A stretch of DNA of 64,000 bases from JAMXLO01 sp963776505 (GCA_963776505.1 CAVZNH010000066.1:124001-188000), one strand, 5' to 3'; counted from the stretch's first letter, positions 1 to 9,161 are shown. A program made the numbers and translations. The notes: generated from the sequence alone by a model not told the origin.

Positions 1-2
1 CT

Positions 3-113
3 GCGCCTCGGTCGCAGCTCGGCTACGCCCAGAGTCCATTGGTATCGCGGGGGCAGAGAGGCTGGGAGGTCGCAAACCTGCCGGAGACCGACATGGCGAT
101 GCAGGACTGGTAG
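3..113 (+). CDS. C-terminal end of an unidentified protein (partial)
   Basis: A plus-strand frame is open from the window edge to a TAG at 111-113 and would encode about 36 residues ending in ETDMAMQDW. It would converge on rplQ, leaving about 94 bases between the two stops, which is a plausible layout. The family cannot be recognised from so short a tail, and it may be chance. No clear terminator hairpin is seen in 114-207. Confidence 0.25.
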   Translation, partial: APRSQLGYAQSPLVSRGQRGWEVANLPETDMAMQDW

Positions 114-207
114 AGGCTCGGGCCAACGGACAACGCCGCTCATCGGTGCACTCTGCGCAGCGGAAGCCGCGCGTCCTCCGCCTAGCGACCTCGTTCCGCC
201 GCTCGGC

Positions 208-630
208 CTATGCCGCCGCCGCTTCCTCTTCCGGCGCCTGCTTCGGGCCGCTGTCCTGGCCCTTCGCAGCGACATCGCGATCGACAAACTCGATCACCGC
301 CATGTCGGCGGCATCGCCATAGCGGGCGCCCGCCTTCAGCACGCGGCAATACCCACCGGCGCGCGCCCGATACCGCTCGGCCAGTGGACCAAACAGCTTC
401 GCCACCATCACGTCGTCGCGCAGTTGCCCGTACGCCAGCCGCTGGTTGGCGAGGCCGCCCTTCTTGCCCAGCGTGATCAGCTTCTCCGCGACCGGCCGCA
501 GCTCCTTCGCCTTCGGCAGCGTGGTGGTGATCTGCTCGTGCTTGATCAACGCCGCCGCCAGGTTGCGGAACATGGCCTGGCGATGCGCGGATGTGACCGC
601 AAGCTTCCTGCCGGCTACTCCGTGACGCAT
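208..630 (-). CDS. rplQ: 50S ribosomal protein L17
   Basis: L17 (140 aa) is a large-subunit protein near the peptide exit tunnel. The N-terminus MRHGVAGRKL and the following RNLAAALIKHEQITTTLPKA block are diagnostic of the family. The last 25 or so residues form a charged tail ending in EEEAAAA, a common alphaproteobacterial extension. It is the last gene of the alpha operon rpsM-rpsK-rpoA-rplQ, 14 nt after rpoA. Confidence 0.97.
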   Translation of the reverse strand: MRHGVAGRKLAVTSAHRQAMFRNLAAALIKHEQITTTLPKAKELRPVAEKLITLGKKGGLANQRLAYGQLRDDVMVAKLFGPLAERYRARAGGYCRVLKAGARYGDAADMAVIEFVDRDVAAKGQDSGPKQAPEEEAAAA

Positions 631-644
631 GTCCCGCTACTCCT

Positions 645-1676
645 TCAGAACGGCTCTTCCATTCGCTTGGCCAGGTCCTCGATGTTCTCCGGCGGCCAGC
701 CGGCAACCGTCATGCCGAGCCCAAGGCCCATCGAACCGAGCACTTCCTTGATCTCGTTCAGCGACTTCCGTCCGAAGTTCGGCGTGCGCAGCATCTCCTG
801 CTCGGACTTCTGCACCAGATCGCCAATGTAGACGATGTTGTCGTTCTTCAGGCAGTTCGCCGAGCGCACCGAAAGCTCCAGCTCGTCCACCTTGCGCAGC
901 AGGTTGCGGTTGAACGGCAGGTTGTCTTCCGGCTCCTCGGCACGGATCTGCTGCGGCTCCTCGAAGTTGATGAAGAGCTGCAACTGGTCCTGCAGGATGC
1001 GCGCCGCGAGCGCCACCGAATCCTCCGGCGTCACCGCGCCGTTGGTCTCCACCGTGAGCAGCAACTTGTCGAAGTCGGTCACCTGGCCGACGCGTGTCGG
1101 CTCGACCTTGTAGGAGACGCGGCGAACCGGCGAATAGATGCTATCCACCGGTATCAGCCCGATCGGCGCATCCTCCGGCCGGTTCACGGATGAGGGCTGA
1201 TAGCCCTTGCCCAGGTTCACCGTGAATTCCATGCCCAGCTTGACGCCGTCATCCAGCGTGCAGATCACCAGCTCGGGATTCATGATGTCGATGTCGTGGC
1301 CGGCCTGAATCTGGCCGGCGCGCACTTCGCCCGGACCGGTCGCGGTCAGCGTCATCCGCTTTGGCCCCTCGCCATGCATGCGCAGGGCGAGCTGCTTGAT
1401 GTTCAGCACGATGTCGGTGACGTCCTCGCGCACGCCGGGGATGCTGCTGAACTCATGCAGCACGCCATCGATCTGCACCGCGGTGACCGCGGCGCCTTGC
1501 AGCGACGACAACAGGATGCGCCGGATCGCATTGCCCAGCGTCATGCCGAAGCCGCGCTCCAGCGGCTCGGCCACGATCGTGGCGACCTGCGCGGGATCAG
1601 CGCCCGGCTCGACTTCCAGCTTCTCCGGCTTGATCAGGGACTGCCAGTTGCGCTGGATGACTGCACTCTGCCTCAT
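645..1676 (-). CDS. rpoA: DNA-directed RNA polymerase alpha subunit
   Basis: The RNA polymerase alpha subunit (343 aa) dimerises to nucleate core assembly. The N-terminal domain has the conserved PLERGFGMTLGNAIRRILLS motif. The C-terminal domain, which contacts UP-element DNA and activators, has the helix-hairpin-helix segment ending in TPNFGRKSLNEIKEVL. The length is typical for alphaproteobacteria and the frame is intact, in contrast to rpoC in this window. It is co-transcribed with rpsK upstream and rplQ downstream. Confidence 0.98.
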   Translation of the reverse strand: MRQSAVIQRNWQSLIKPEKLEVEPGADPAQVATIVAEPLERGFGMTLGNAIRRILLSSLQGAAVTAVQIDGVLHEFSSIPGVREDVTDIVLNIKQLALRMHGEGPKRMTLTATGPGEVRAGQIQAGHDIDIMNPELVICTLDDGVKLGMEFTVNLGKGYQPSSVNRPEDAPIGLIPVDSIYSPVRRVSYKVEPTRVGQVTDFDKLLLTVETNGAVTPEDSVALAARILQDQLQLFINFEEPQQIRAEEPEDNLPFNRNLLRKVDELELSVRSANCLKNDNIVYIGDLVQKSEQEMLRTPNFGRKSLNEIKEVLGSMGLGLGMTVAGWPPENIEDLAKRMEEPF

Positions 1677-1767
1677 ATATCCAACCTTTCGGACCGCGGC
1701 TGCTGCCGGGGCTCCATCAACGACCCAAAGGGATCGGCACGTCTTCTCCCGCGCGTGGCGTTCCGCC

Positions 1768-2163
1768 TTACACGCGCCGGCGCTTGCGCGGCCGGCAACC
1801 GTTGTGCGGGATCGGTGTCATGTCGCGGATGGCCGAGATCGAGAAGCCGACCGCCTGCAATGCCCGCAGTGCGCTCTCCCGCCCAGAGCCAGGTCCGCTC
1901 ACTTCAATCTCCAGCATCTCCATGCCGTGCTCACGCGCCTTGCGGCCGGCATCCTCCGCGGCGACCTGCGCCGCGTAGGGTGTGGACTTGCGGCTGCCCT
2001 TGAAGCCCTGGCTGCCGGAGGATGACCAGGCAATCGCATTGCCCTGCGCATCGGTAATGGTGATGACCGTGTTGTTGAACGTCGCCGCGACATGGGCGAC
2101 GCCGGACGTGATGTTCTTGCGCTCCTTCCTGCGGGGGCGTGTCGAGGTGGCGGGTCGCGCCAT
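1768..2163 (-). CDS. rpsK: 30S ribosomal protein S11
   Basis: S11 (131 aa) is a small-subunit platform protein next to the Shine-Dalgarno/anti-Shine-Dalgarno helix. The motifs GVAHVAATFNNTVITITD and the C-terminal DMTPIPHNGCRPRKRRRV are characteristic. The basic N-terminus, with TRPRRKERKN, is normal. It lies between rpsM and rpoA in the alpha operon. Confidence 0.98.
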   Translation of the reverse strand: MARPATSTRPRRKERKNITSGVAHVAATFNNTVITITDAQGNAIAWSSSGSQGFKGSRKSTPYAAQVAAEDAGRKAREHGMEMLEIEVSGPGSGRESALRALQAVGFSISAIRDMTPIPHNGCRPRKRRRV

Positions 2164-2216
2164 GATGCAAAATCCTGCTGCTGATGAGAGGCGGTAGCCG
2201 ATTGTCGAAGTCGGAC

Positions 2217-2594
2217 CTACTTGGTGACCTTCTTCTTCCCGGCGATCGCCACCGCCTTGCCCTTGCGGGTGCGGGCGTTGGTGTGGGTGCGCTGGCCGCG
2301 CACCGGCAGGCCTCGCCGATGCCGCAGCCCCCGATAGCAGCCCAGGTCCATCAGCCGCTTGATGTTCATCGCGACTTCGCGGCGGAGGTCACCCTCGACG
2401 CGATAGTCCCGGTCGATCATCTCGCGGATTCGCAGCACCTCCTCGTCCGAGAGCTGATTGACCCGGCGTTCGTCGGGGATGGTCAGCTTGTCGCAGATCT
2501 CGGCGGCCTTGGAGGCGCCGATACCATAGATGTAGCGCAGTCCGATGGTGACGCGCTTGTTGGTCGGGATGTTCACGCCGGCAATACGTGCCAC
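2217..2594 (-). CDS. rpsM: 30S ribosomal protein S13
   Basis: S13 (125 aa) sits in the head of the 30S subunit and contacts the P-site tRNA and L5. The start MARIAGVNIPTNKRV and the tail RGQRTHTNARTRKGKA are diagnostic. It is the first gene of the alpha operon, with its own promoter about 65-90 bases upstream of the start codon, immediately after the broken glycosyltransferase gene. Confidence 0.98.
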   Translation of the reverse strand: MARIAGVNIPTNKRVTIGLRYIYGIGASKAAEICDKLTIPDERRVNQLSDEEVLRIREMIDRDYRVEGDLRREVAMNIKRLMDLGCYRGLRHRRGLPVRGQRTHTNARTRKGKAVAIAGKKKVTK

Positions 2595-2658
2595 GCCGTT
2601 GCTCCTAGGGAATGTCAGCGGGGGCGCAGTCCCGCTCGGGAATGCGCCGAAGGGGCGG

Positions 2659-2686
2659 AATATAGTCCGCGCGAAGCGTGAGTCAA
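2659..2686 (-). promoter_or_regulatory. sigma-70-type promoter for rpsM-rpsK-rpoA-rplQ
   Basis: On the minus strand a TTGACT -35 hexamer (2681-2686) is followed after 16 bases by a TATATT -10 hexamer (2659-2664). Both are near consensus and lie upstream of rpsM. The -35 box overlaps the stop codon of the upstream glycosyltransferase gene, so the alpha operon probably has its own initiation point after the insert. Confidence 0.7.
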
Positions 2687-4248
2687 CGCAAAGCCATCAA
2701 ATCCGCGTGATCCGCGTAAAGCGCCTCGAGCGAGCGGCATAAAGTCACGCTGTCGCAGGCAGCGCTGTCGCCCAGTCGCTCACGCATTCCACGCCGGAGA
2801 GCAGCGAGCATATCCGGGGTCTTCTCCGATTGCGCCAGTGCGACGCCGCGGCTGACGAAATCAGCCACGTCGGTCGCAACCCAATCCGACAGACCCGCGG
2901 CCACGAGCAGCGACCGGCTGGTGCGACTGGCCCAGCGGTCGCCGTTGAAGGTCAGCACTGGCACGCCTTGCCATAACGCCTCGGTGGTGGTCGTGCCACC
3001 GTTGTACGGGAATGTATCAAGGGCGATATCCACATCATCGTAGCCGCGCAGGAAATCGAAGTGCTCGGCACCGCCCGACAGCAGCAGGCGGTCAGGCGTA
3101 ACGCCATGCCGGGCAAAGCGCGCCATCAGCGCCAGACGGTTGGACGGCTCGTTCAGGAGCTGGTTGCGCAGCAGCAGCCGCGCGGTGGGCACTCCCAACA
3201 GGATGCGGGACCACGCCGCCACGACAGGGTCGGTAATCTTATGGGCCGATGCGAAGGAACCGAAGGTCAGCCAGCCGTTCCGCAACACAGGAGGCGGCGC
3301 CACCGCAGGAACCGGATAGCGGACCTCGAATGCGAGGTAGCTTCCCGGAACTCTGACGATGCGCTCGCAGTAGCTGCACTCCTCCTGAGATGGCACGACG
3401 GAGTCATCGCCGACCAGCATGTCGAAGCCGGAAAGCCCGCTGGTGGCATACATGTTGAACCATGCGATCTGCAGCCGCGCCGGTCGATAGAGGAACAATG
3501 GAAGGCGCGCCTGCCGGCTGTAGCCGTTCAGGTCAACCAGAACATCCAGCTCCGCCTCCCGCACGTGGCGCGCAAGTTCGGCATTCGAGAGGCCGCCGAT
3601 CCGCCAGATTCGGTCCTCGGGGTGGTCAACGTATCCGCTGCCAGGTGACGGGTCGGCCCCATCAGACAGCAGGTGAACCTCGAACCTACGCGATCATGTC
3701 GATTGATCACGCCCCAGACCGGCTTCATCCAATTGCGCGCGCCGAAGAAGGCGCTGACATAGCCAATGCGAAGTTTCCCATGTGCGCGACCGGAGGCGGG
3801 TCCAAGCGCGTGGACGCCGTTCGCGATTGACGCGGCCCAGTCCTGACGGACCTGCCGGACTGCCGCATGATCGAGACTTGGGCAGCCTGGCGCGATGCAG
3901 GCCAGAGCACTCAATGCGACGGCACGCACCTCCGGATCGCCCCGATCAGCCGCCAGACTGTATTCGGCGACCGCGTCATCAACCTCGCCAAGCTGGAACA
4001 GCGCCTCGGCCAGGTTGCAGCGCGCACCGGCGGCGTCCGGACGCATGCGACACCACCCGACGCAGCGCCGCGACCGCATCGCCATATGCGTACTGCGACG
4101 CGCAGGCGCAGCCGAGACCGTACCACGCCTCGTGCAACGACTGATCGGCGTGCAGAGCACGACGATACGCGGCGACAGCAGCCTGGTAGTTTCCGGCCTG
4201 GTGGAGCTTGTCAGCTTCGTGCAGTGCGGCGCGCGCGTCCACGGGCAA
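2683..4248 (-). pseudogene. TPR / O-GlcNAc-transferase (SPINDLY)-like protein, frameshifted
   Basis: Three frames joined end to end give about 520 aa. The N-terminal TPR helices start MPVDARAALHEADKLH and continue NLAEALFQLGEVDDAVAEY. The C-terminal glycosyltransferase domain of the OGT family contains LRIGYVSAFFGARNW, DVLVDLNGYSRQ and DTFPYNGGTTTTEALW. The family uses UDP-sugars to modify Ser/Thr or to build glycans. One frameshift lies near 4045-4055 (one extra base fits) and another near 3685-3695 (one base short or two extra). The gene starts 11 nt after adk, inside the ribosomal cluster. Real decay or sequence error are both possible; the protein reads well in all three frames, which favours recent damage or error. 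Confidence 0.75.
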
Positions 4249-4259
4249 TCGCGCCCGCG

Positions 4260-4913
4260 TCAGGCGATGCCGGCCAACACACCATCGATCTGTCGCCCAA
4301 CCTCGTCGATGTCGGCCATGCCATCCACCGCGTGCAGCAGACCCTGCGCTGCATAGTGCGGCAGGATCGGCGCCGTCTGCCGATGATACGCCTCCAGCCG
4401 CGCCGTCACCGTCTCGCGGTTGTCATCGGCGCGGCGGGTGAACTCATGCGAGCCGCAGACGTCGCAGACACCGGCCACCGCGGTGGGCTTGAACGTGTCA
4501 TGGTAGCCGGCGCCGCACTTGGCACAGGTGAAGCGTCCGCTGATCCGCTCGATCAGCGCGGAATCGTCCACGCGCAATTCGACCACGCTGTCGAGCTTCA
4601 TGCGCTTGTCAGCCAGCAGCCGGTCCAGCGCATCGGCCTGCGGCACGGTTCGTGGAAAGCCATCCAGGATGAAGCCGTTCGCCGCATCCGGCTGCTCCAC
4701 CCGCTGGCCAAGCATGCGGATGATGATGTCGTCCGAGACGAGTTGCCCGGCTTCCATCACCGCCTTCGCCTCGCGCCCGATCGGCGAGCCCGCCGCGACC
4801 TCGGCGCGCAACATGTCGCCGGTGGAAATCTGCGCAATGCCATGGCGATCGACCAGCCGCTTGGCCTGCGTGCCCTTCCCGGCGCCCGGTGGGCCGAGGA
4901 GGATCAGCCTCAT
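4260..4913 (-). CDS. adk: adenylate kinase
   Basis: Adenylate kinase (217 aa) interconverts AMP + ATP with 2 ADP in the cytoplasm. It has the P-loop GPPGAGKGTQAKRL near the N-terminus and the DGFPRT AMP-site motif. The LID domain carries two CxxC pairs (CAKC and CDVC), predicting a structural zinc site. It follows secY by 45 nt, the usual arrangement in alphaproteobacteria. Confidence 0.97.
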   Translation of the reverse strand: MRLILLGPPGAGKGTQAKRLVDRHGIAQISTGDMLRAEVAAGSPIGREAKAVMEAGQLVSDDIIIRMLGQRVEQPDAANGFILDGFPRTVPQADALDRLLADKRMKLDSVVELRVDDSALIERISGRFTCAKCGAGYHDTFKPTAVAGVCDVCGSHEFTRRADDNRETVTARLEAYHRQTAPILPHYAAQGLLHAVDGMADIDEVGRQIDGVLAGIA

Positions 4914-4958
4914 GTTGGAAAGCCCGATCCTCGCGGCATGGCCGGACTTAATCCGCCA

Positions 4959-6296
4959 TCATCTGTGGCCCCGGACGCGCGCCTTGCGTATCAGGCCCTC
5001 GTACTGGTGCGCCAGCAGGTGCGACTGGATCTGCGTGACAGTGTCCATGGTGACCGAGACCACGATCAGGATCGAGGTGCCGCCGAAGTAGAACGGCAGC
5101 CCGTAGTCGCTGATCAGCACCTCCGGCAGCAGGCAGACAGCCACCAGATACAGGCCGCCCACCGTGGTCAGCCGGGTCAGCACGTGGTCGAAGTACTGCG
5201 CCGTGGCGCTGCCGGGACGGATACCGGGGATGAAGCCACCGTACTTCTTGAGGTTGTCCGCCGTCTCCTCCGGATTGAATACGACAGCGGTGTAGAAGTA
5301 CGAGAAGAAGATGATCATCGCCGCATAGAGCCCCATGTAGATGGGCGAGCCATGCGACAGCTCGGTGGAGATCCACTGCAGCCAGGGCGAGGTGCCCGCC
5401 GAGAAGCCGGCGATGGTGGCCGGGATCAGCAGAATGGAGCTGGCAAAGATCGGCGGGATCACGCCCGAGGTGTTGATCTTCAGCGGCATATGCGTCGAGT
5501 TGCCGCCGAACATGCGGTTGCCGACCTGGCGCTTCGGATACTGGATCGCGATTCGTCGCTGTGCGCGTTCGATGAACACGATGAATGCGATGACGAACAC
5601 CGCCAGCACCATGAACCCCACGATGAAGAACGGCGACAGCGCGCCGGTGCGTCCCAGGTCGAGCAACGATGCCAGCGCGTTCGGCAGGTTGGCGACGATG
5701 CCGGCCATGATGATCAGCGACGTGCCGTTGCCTACGCCGCGGGCGGTGATCTGCTCGCCGATCCACATCAGGAACATCGTGCCGCCGACCAGCGTGATGA
5801 CGCAGGAGAAGCGGAAGAACCAGCCGGGATCAATCACCGCGGCGCCAAAGCTGCCTCGCATGCTCTCCAGCCCGACGGCGATGCCGTACGACTGGAACAT
5901 GGCAATGAGCACGGTGAGATATCGGGTGTACTGATTGAGCTTCTTGCGCCCCGCCTCGCCTTCCTTCTTCAGCGTTTCCAGCGTGGGGATCGCGGCGGTC
6001 ATCAACTGGATGATGATGCTGGCGCTGATGTAGGGCATGATGTTCAGCGCAAACACCGTCATGCGCCGGAGCGCGCCGCCGGTGAACATATCGAACATTC
6101 CCAGGATGCCGCCGCCGTGCTGCTGCAGCATCTCGGTCATCACGGAGGCATCGACGCCGGGCACCGGGATATAGGTGCCAATGCGGTAGACGATCAGAGC
6201 GCCGAGGGTGAACCAGATGCGCCGCTTGAGCTCGGTCGCCTTGGAGAAAACGCCAAGATTGAGGTTTGCCGCGAGTTGTTCGGCAGCGGAGGCCAT
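4959..6296 (-). CDS. secY: preprotein translocase subunit SecY
   Basis: SecY (445 aa) is the channel-forming inner-membrane subunit of the Sec translocon. About ten hydrophobic segments are visible, along with conserved stretches such as GIGTYIPVPG-like RIGTYIPVPGVDAS, IMPYISASIIIQLM and ANNLKKYGGFIPGIRPG-like DNLKKYGGFIPGIRPG. It follows rplO in the spc operon with an 80-nt gap and precedes adk. Confidence 0.98.
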   Translation of the reverse strand: MASAAEQLAANLNLGVFSKATELKRRIWFTLGALIVYRIGTYIPVPGVDASVMTEMLQQHGGGILGMFDMFTGGALRRMTVFALNIMPYISASIIIQLMTAAIPTLETLKKEGEAGRKKLNQYTRYLTVLIAMFQSYGIAVGLESMRGSFGAAVIDPGWFFRFSCVITLVGGTMFLMWIGEQITARGVGNGTSLIIMAGIVANLPNALASLLDLGRTGALSPFFIVGFMVLAVFVIAFIVFIERAQRRIAIQYPKRQVGNRMFGGNSTHMPLKINTSGVIPPIFASSILLIPATIAGFSAGTSPWLQWISTELSHGSPIYMGLYAAMIIFFSYFYTAVVFNPEETADNLKKYGGFIPGIRPGSATAQYFDHVLTRLTTVGGLYLVAVCLLPEVLISDYGLPFYFGGTSILIVVSVTMDTVTQIQSHLLAHQYEGLIRKARVRGHR

Positions 6297-6375
6297 GGAG
6301 CGTCCCTCGTCAGTCGCGACCTATTTTCGGACTGCGGCAAAGGCAAAGCAAGGAGCGTGAACGACAACCAACACT

Positions 6376-6867
6376 CTAGGCTTCGGCCGGCGCCTCTGCC
6401 TCCGGCTTCGCAACCGTCGTGGTGACGCTGCCGCCAGCCTTCTGCACCGCCTCGATCGCCGCCGCCGACGCACCGGACACGGTGATGTTCACGGCCCGCG
6501 ATATCTCGCCCTTCGCCAACAGCCGAACGCCGTGCAGCTTGCCGCGCACCAGACCAGCCGTGCGCAGCGCGTCCTCATCGATAGGTTGGCTGCCATCCAG
6601 CCTGCCCGACACGATCGCCGCGTCCAGCACGCCGATGTTCACCGGCGCATATTCCTTGCGGAACGGATTCCAGAATCCGCGCTTCGGCAGACGGCGAAAG
6701 ATCGGCATCTGACCGCCCTCGAAGCCGTTCAGCGACACGCCGGCGCGTGCCTTCTGACCCTTCACGCCCTTGCCCGACGTCTTGCCCTTGCCCGAGCCGA
6801 TCCCTCGCCCGAGCCGCTTCGACTTCGGACGCGCGCCAGGATTGTCGCGCAGTTCGTTCAGCTTCAT
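6376..6867 (-). CDS. rplO: 50S ribosomal protein L15
   Basis: L15 (163 aa) is a late-assembling large-subunit protein. The start MKLNELRDNPGARPKSKRLG and the RGIGSGKGKTSGKGVKGQKAR block are diagnostic. The C-terminus ends in an acidic Ala/Glu tail. Its ATG overlaps the rpmD stop by 4 nt, indicating translational coupling. Confidence 0.97.
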   Translation of the reverse strand: MKLNELRDNPGARPKSKRLGRGIGSGKGKTSGKGVKGQKARAGVSLNGFEGGQMPIFRRLPKRGFWNPFRKEYAPVNIGVLDAAIVSGRLDGSQPIDEDALRTAGLVRGKLHGVRLLAKGEISRAVNITVSGASAAAIEAVQKAGGSVTTTVAKPEAEAPAEA

Positions 6868-7046
6868 GACTGCTCCTCCACCTTCACCAGGTGGGCGACC
6901 TTGCGGATCATGCCGCGCACCGAAGGCGTATCCTCCAGCTCGCGCGTCCGCCGCATCTTGTTCAGTCCGAGACCAATCAGGGTCTCCTTCTGTCCCGGCT
7001 TCCGCCCCGCCGGAGATCCGGTCTGTGTCACCCGCACCTTAGGCAC
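6864..7046 (-). CDS. rpmD: 50S ribosomal protein L30
   Basis: L30 (60 aa) reads PKVRVTQTGSPAGRKPGQ then TLIGLGLNKMRRTRELED, typical of the family. The only sensible start is GTG at 7046, preceded by a GGAGG-type ribosome binding site that lies inside the end of rpsE. A longer open frame upstream is the rpsE shadow. It overlaps the rpsE end by 8 nt and the rplO start by 4 nt. Confidence 0.93.
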   Translation of the reverse strand: MPKVRVTQTGSPAGRKPGQKETLIGLGLNKMRRTRELEDTPSVRGMIRKVAHLVKVEEQS

Positions 7047-7629
7047 TGGCTGCACCCTCCGGTGCTGTGGGCGCCTGGGGTGGTGCCGCCTCGCGTCGTG
7101 CGAACAGCTCCGACACCTTCTTGCCGCGCCGATTGGCGACCGACCGTGGCGACGCGCAACGCTCCAGCGCGGCGAACGTCGCCTTGACCATGTTGTGCGG
7201 ATTGCGGCTGCCCAGCGACTTCGCCACCACGTCGCCAATCCCCAGAGTCTCGAACACCGCACGCAGCGGGCCGCCGGCGATGATGCCGGTGCCCGCGACG
7301 GCTGTACGCAGCACGACCTTGCCGGCGCCGTAGCGGCCCTCGATGTCGTGGTGCAGCGTGCGGCCTTCCTTCATCGGCACGCGGATCATGCCGCGCTTGG
7401 CGCGCTCCGTCGCCTTGCGGATGGCCTCCGGCACCTCGCGCGCCTTGCCGGCGCCGTAGCCGACACGGCCCTTCTGGTCGCCAACCACCACCAACGCGGC
7501 AAATGCAAAGCGGCGGCCGCCCTTCACCACCTTTGCCACGCGGTTGATCGTCACCAGCTTGTCGATCAGGCCGTCGTCTTCGCGATCCCGGTCGCGACCC
7601 CGACCGCCATCTCTTGGTTCACGTGCCAT
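7039..7629 (-). CDS. rpsE: 30S ribosomal protein S5
   Basis: S5 (196 aa) contributes to decoding accuracy. The conserved core KLVTINRVAKVVKGGRRF and GTGIIAGGPLRAVFETLG are present. The start is placed at MAREPRDGGRGR (7629); a further in-frame extension upstream overlaps rplR and lacks family similarity. The N-terminal Arg/Asp-rich stretch and Ala-rich tail match alphaproteobacterial S5. Confidence 0.96.
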   Translation of the reverse strand: MAREPRDGGRGRDRDREDDGLIDKLVTINRVAKVVKGGRRFAFAALVVVGDQKGRVGYGAGKAREVPEAIRKATERAKRGMIRVPMKEGRTLHHDIEGRYGAGKVVLRTAVAGTGIIAGGPLRAVFETLGIGDVVAKSLGSRNPHNMVKATFAALERCASPRSVANRRGKKVSELFARREAAPPQAPTAPEGAASA

Positions 7630-7639
7630 TTTCAGTCCT

Positions 7640-8002
7640 TCAGAACGCCAGGCCGCCCTCGCGGGCGGCATCGGCCAGCGCCTTGACGCGGCCGTGGTAG
7701 AGATAAGCCCCGCGGTCGAACACAACTTCCTTGATGCCGGCCGCTACCGCGCGTTCGGCCACCAGCTTGCCCACCGCAGCAGCGGCAGACTTGTCGGCGC
7801 CGGTCTTCAGCGACTCGCGCAGCGTCTTGTCGACCGTCGATGCGGCGGCCAGCGTGCGGCCCTGCGCATCGTCGATCACCTGTGCGTAGATGTGCTTGCC
7901 GGAGCGGAACACAGACAGCCGCGGCCGTCCTCCCGACTTCCGGCGCAACTGAAAGCGCAGGCGCTCGCGCCGCCGCATCCGCAGGTCCTGCAACGTGCTC
8001 AT
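7640..8002 (-). CDS. rplR: 50S ribosomal protein L18
   Basis: L18 (120 aa) binds 5S rRNA. The sequence has RRRERLRFQLRRKSGGRPRL near the start, FRSGKHIYAQVIDD in the middle and the closing FDRGAYLYHGRVKALADAA. It lies 10 nt before rpsE. Upstream is the long palindromic repeat that separates it from rplF. Confidence 0.97.
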   Translation of the reverse strand: MSTLQDLRMRRRERLRFQLRRKSGGRPRLSVFRSGKHIYAQVIDDAQGRTLAAASTVDKTLRESLKTGADKSAAAAVGKLVAERAVAAGIKEVVFDRGAYLYHGRVKALADAAREGGLAF

Positions 8003-8084
8003 GCGCGCCCTCCTCCTCGTACAACCATCACGGCGGGGCTTGGCCCCATAGGCGCTAACTTAAGGCGCAAGCCAATCGGTTCGC

Positions 8085-8177
8085 CGTCATGGCCGGCCTT
8101 GTGCCGGCCATCCACGTCTTCTCTACCTCGCTGTTGAGTTGAAGACGTGGATGGCCGGCACAAGGCCGGCCATGACG
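8085..8177. repeat. 37-bp perfect inverted repeat (REP-like palindrome, family A)
   Basis: The left arm (8085-8121) and right arm (8141-8177) are perfect reverse complements over 37 bases, with a 19-base loop. The core is ATGGCCGG...CCGGCCATCCACGTCTT. It fills most of the 187-nt rplR-rplF gap. Related copies occur at 13359-13445, 11896-11940 and about 10229-10256. Confidence 0.9.
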
Positions 8178-8189
8178 ATGGAAACATCC

Positions 8190-8723
8190 TCACTTCTTCT
8201 TGCCTTCTTTCCGGCGGATCTGTTCGTTGGTGTAGCGCACGCCCTTGCCCTTGTAAGGTTCGGGCAGGCGGAACGCCCTGATCTCCGATGCCACCTGCCC
8301 AACCAGCCGCTTGTCCACGCCCGCGACCTTGATCGCCGTCGGGCGCTCGCAGGTGATCTTGATGCCGTCCGGGATCGGATAAACCACCGGGTGCGAGTAG
8401 CCCAGGCTCAGCTCCAGGTTCTTGCCCTGCACCGCTGCACGGAACCCGGTGCCGGTGATCTCCATCGACCTTTCGTAGCCGGTCGAGACACCCTTCACCA
8501 TGTTCGCGACAAGCGCGCGGGTCGTCCCCCACATCATGCGGGCCTGCCGTTCCGCAGTGCGCGGTTTCACCGTGACCTTGTTGTCCTCAACTGCCGCCTC
8601 GACATGATCGGTGAGCTCAAGCTTCAGCTCACCGAGCTGCCCCTTGGCGGTCAGCAGCCGGCCGACGACCGCGACCTGCACGCCCTGCGGTATTTCCACC
8701 GGATACTTGCCGACGCGCGACAT
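8190..8723 (-). CDS. rplF: 50S ribosomal protein L6
   Basis: L6 (177 aa) starts MSRVGKYPVEIPQGVQVAV and ends in the conserved RLPEPYKGKGVRYTNEQIRR followed by a Lys-rich tail. It binds near the factor-binding site of the 50S subunit. rpsH is 24 nt upstream in the transcription direction, and the palindrome lies downstream, before rplR. Confidence 0.98.
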   Translation of the reverse strand: MSRVGKYPVEIPQGVQVAVVGRLLTAKGQLGELKLELTDHVEAAVEDNKVTVKPRTAERQARMMWGTTRALVANMVKGVSTGYERSMEITGTGFRAAVQGKNLELSLGYSHPVVYPIPDGIKITCERPTAIKVAGVDKRLVGQVASEIRAFRLPEPYKGKGVRYTNEQIRRKEGKKK

Positions 8724-8747
8724 TGCAGCTCTCCTTCAATAACCGCG

Positions 8748-9146
8748 TCAGAACACGCGGCAGAGCACTTCGCCGCCAACATTGGCAGCGCGCGCCTCTG
8801 CGTCACTCATCACGCCGCGTGGCGTGGACAGGATGGAAACACCCAGGCCGGCATAGACACGCGGCAGTTCCTTGATCTTCGAATAGACCCGCCGTCCCGG
8901 CTTCGACACGCGGGTGATCTCCTTGATCACCGGCTCGCCCTCGTTGTACTTCAGCTCAATACGCAACTGCGCGATGCCGGGCCGCAGCTCCTCGGCCGCA
9001 AAGCCGCGGATGAAGCCCTCGCGCTTCAGCACGTCCAGCACATTCGCGCGCAGCTTCGACGCCGGCGCCATGCAGCTCGTGTGGCGCGCGCGCTGCGCAT
9101 TGCGGATGCGGGTCAGCATATCGCCCAGGGGATCGGAAACCGCCAT
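8748..9146 (-). CDS. rpsH: 30S ribosomal protein S8
   Basis: S8 (132 aa) is a primary 16S rRNA-binding protein and, in enterobacteria, the repressor of the spc operon. The sequence has DPLGDMLTRIRNAQRARH at the start and GLGVSILSTPRGVMSDAEAR near the C-terminus, both conserved. It is part of the spc operon between rpsN and rplF. Confidence 0.98.
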   Translation of the reverse strand: MAVSDPLGDMLTRIRNAQRARHTSCMAPASKLRANVLDVLKREGFIRGFAAEELRPGIAQLRIELKYNEGEPVIKEITRVSKPGRRVYSKIKELPRVYAGLGVSILSTPRGVMSDAEARAANVGGEVLCRVF

Positions 9147-9161
9147 CTGCTGTTCCCTCCG

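Noticed and set aside
3867..6425. 852-aa plus-strand open frame
   Set aside because: It lies antisense to adk, secY and the OGT-like gene, all with clear family identity; it is a GC-rich shadow frame with no recognisable domain.
8085..8177. Terminator after rplF
   Set aside because: The hairpin is far too long, lacks a T-run and recurs elsewhere; it is a dispersed palindrome inside an operon that must be transcribed through.
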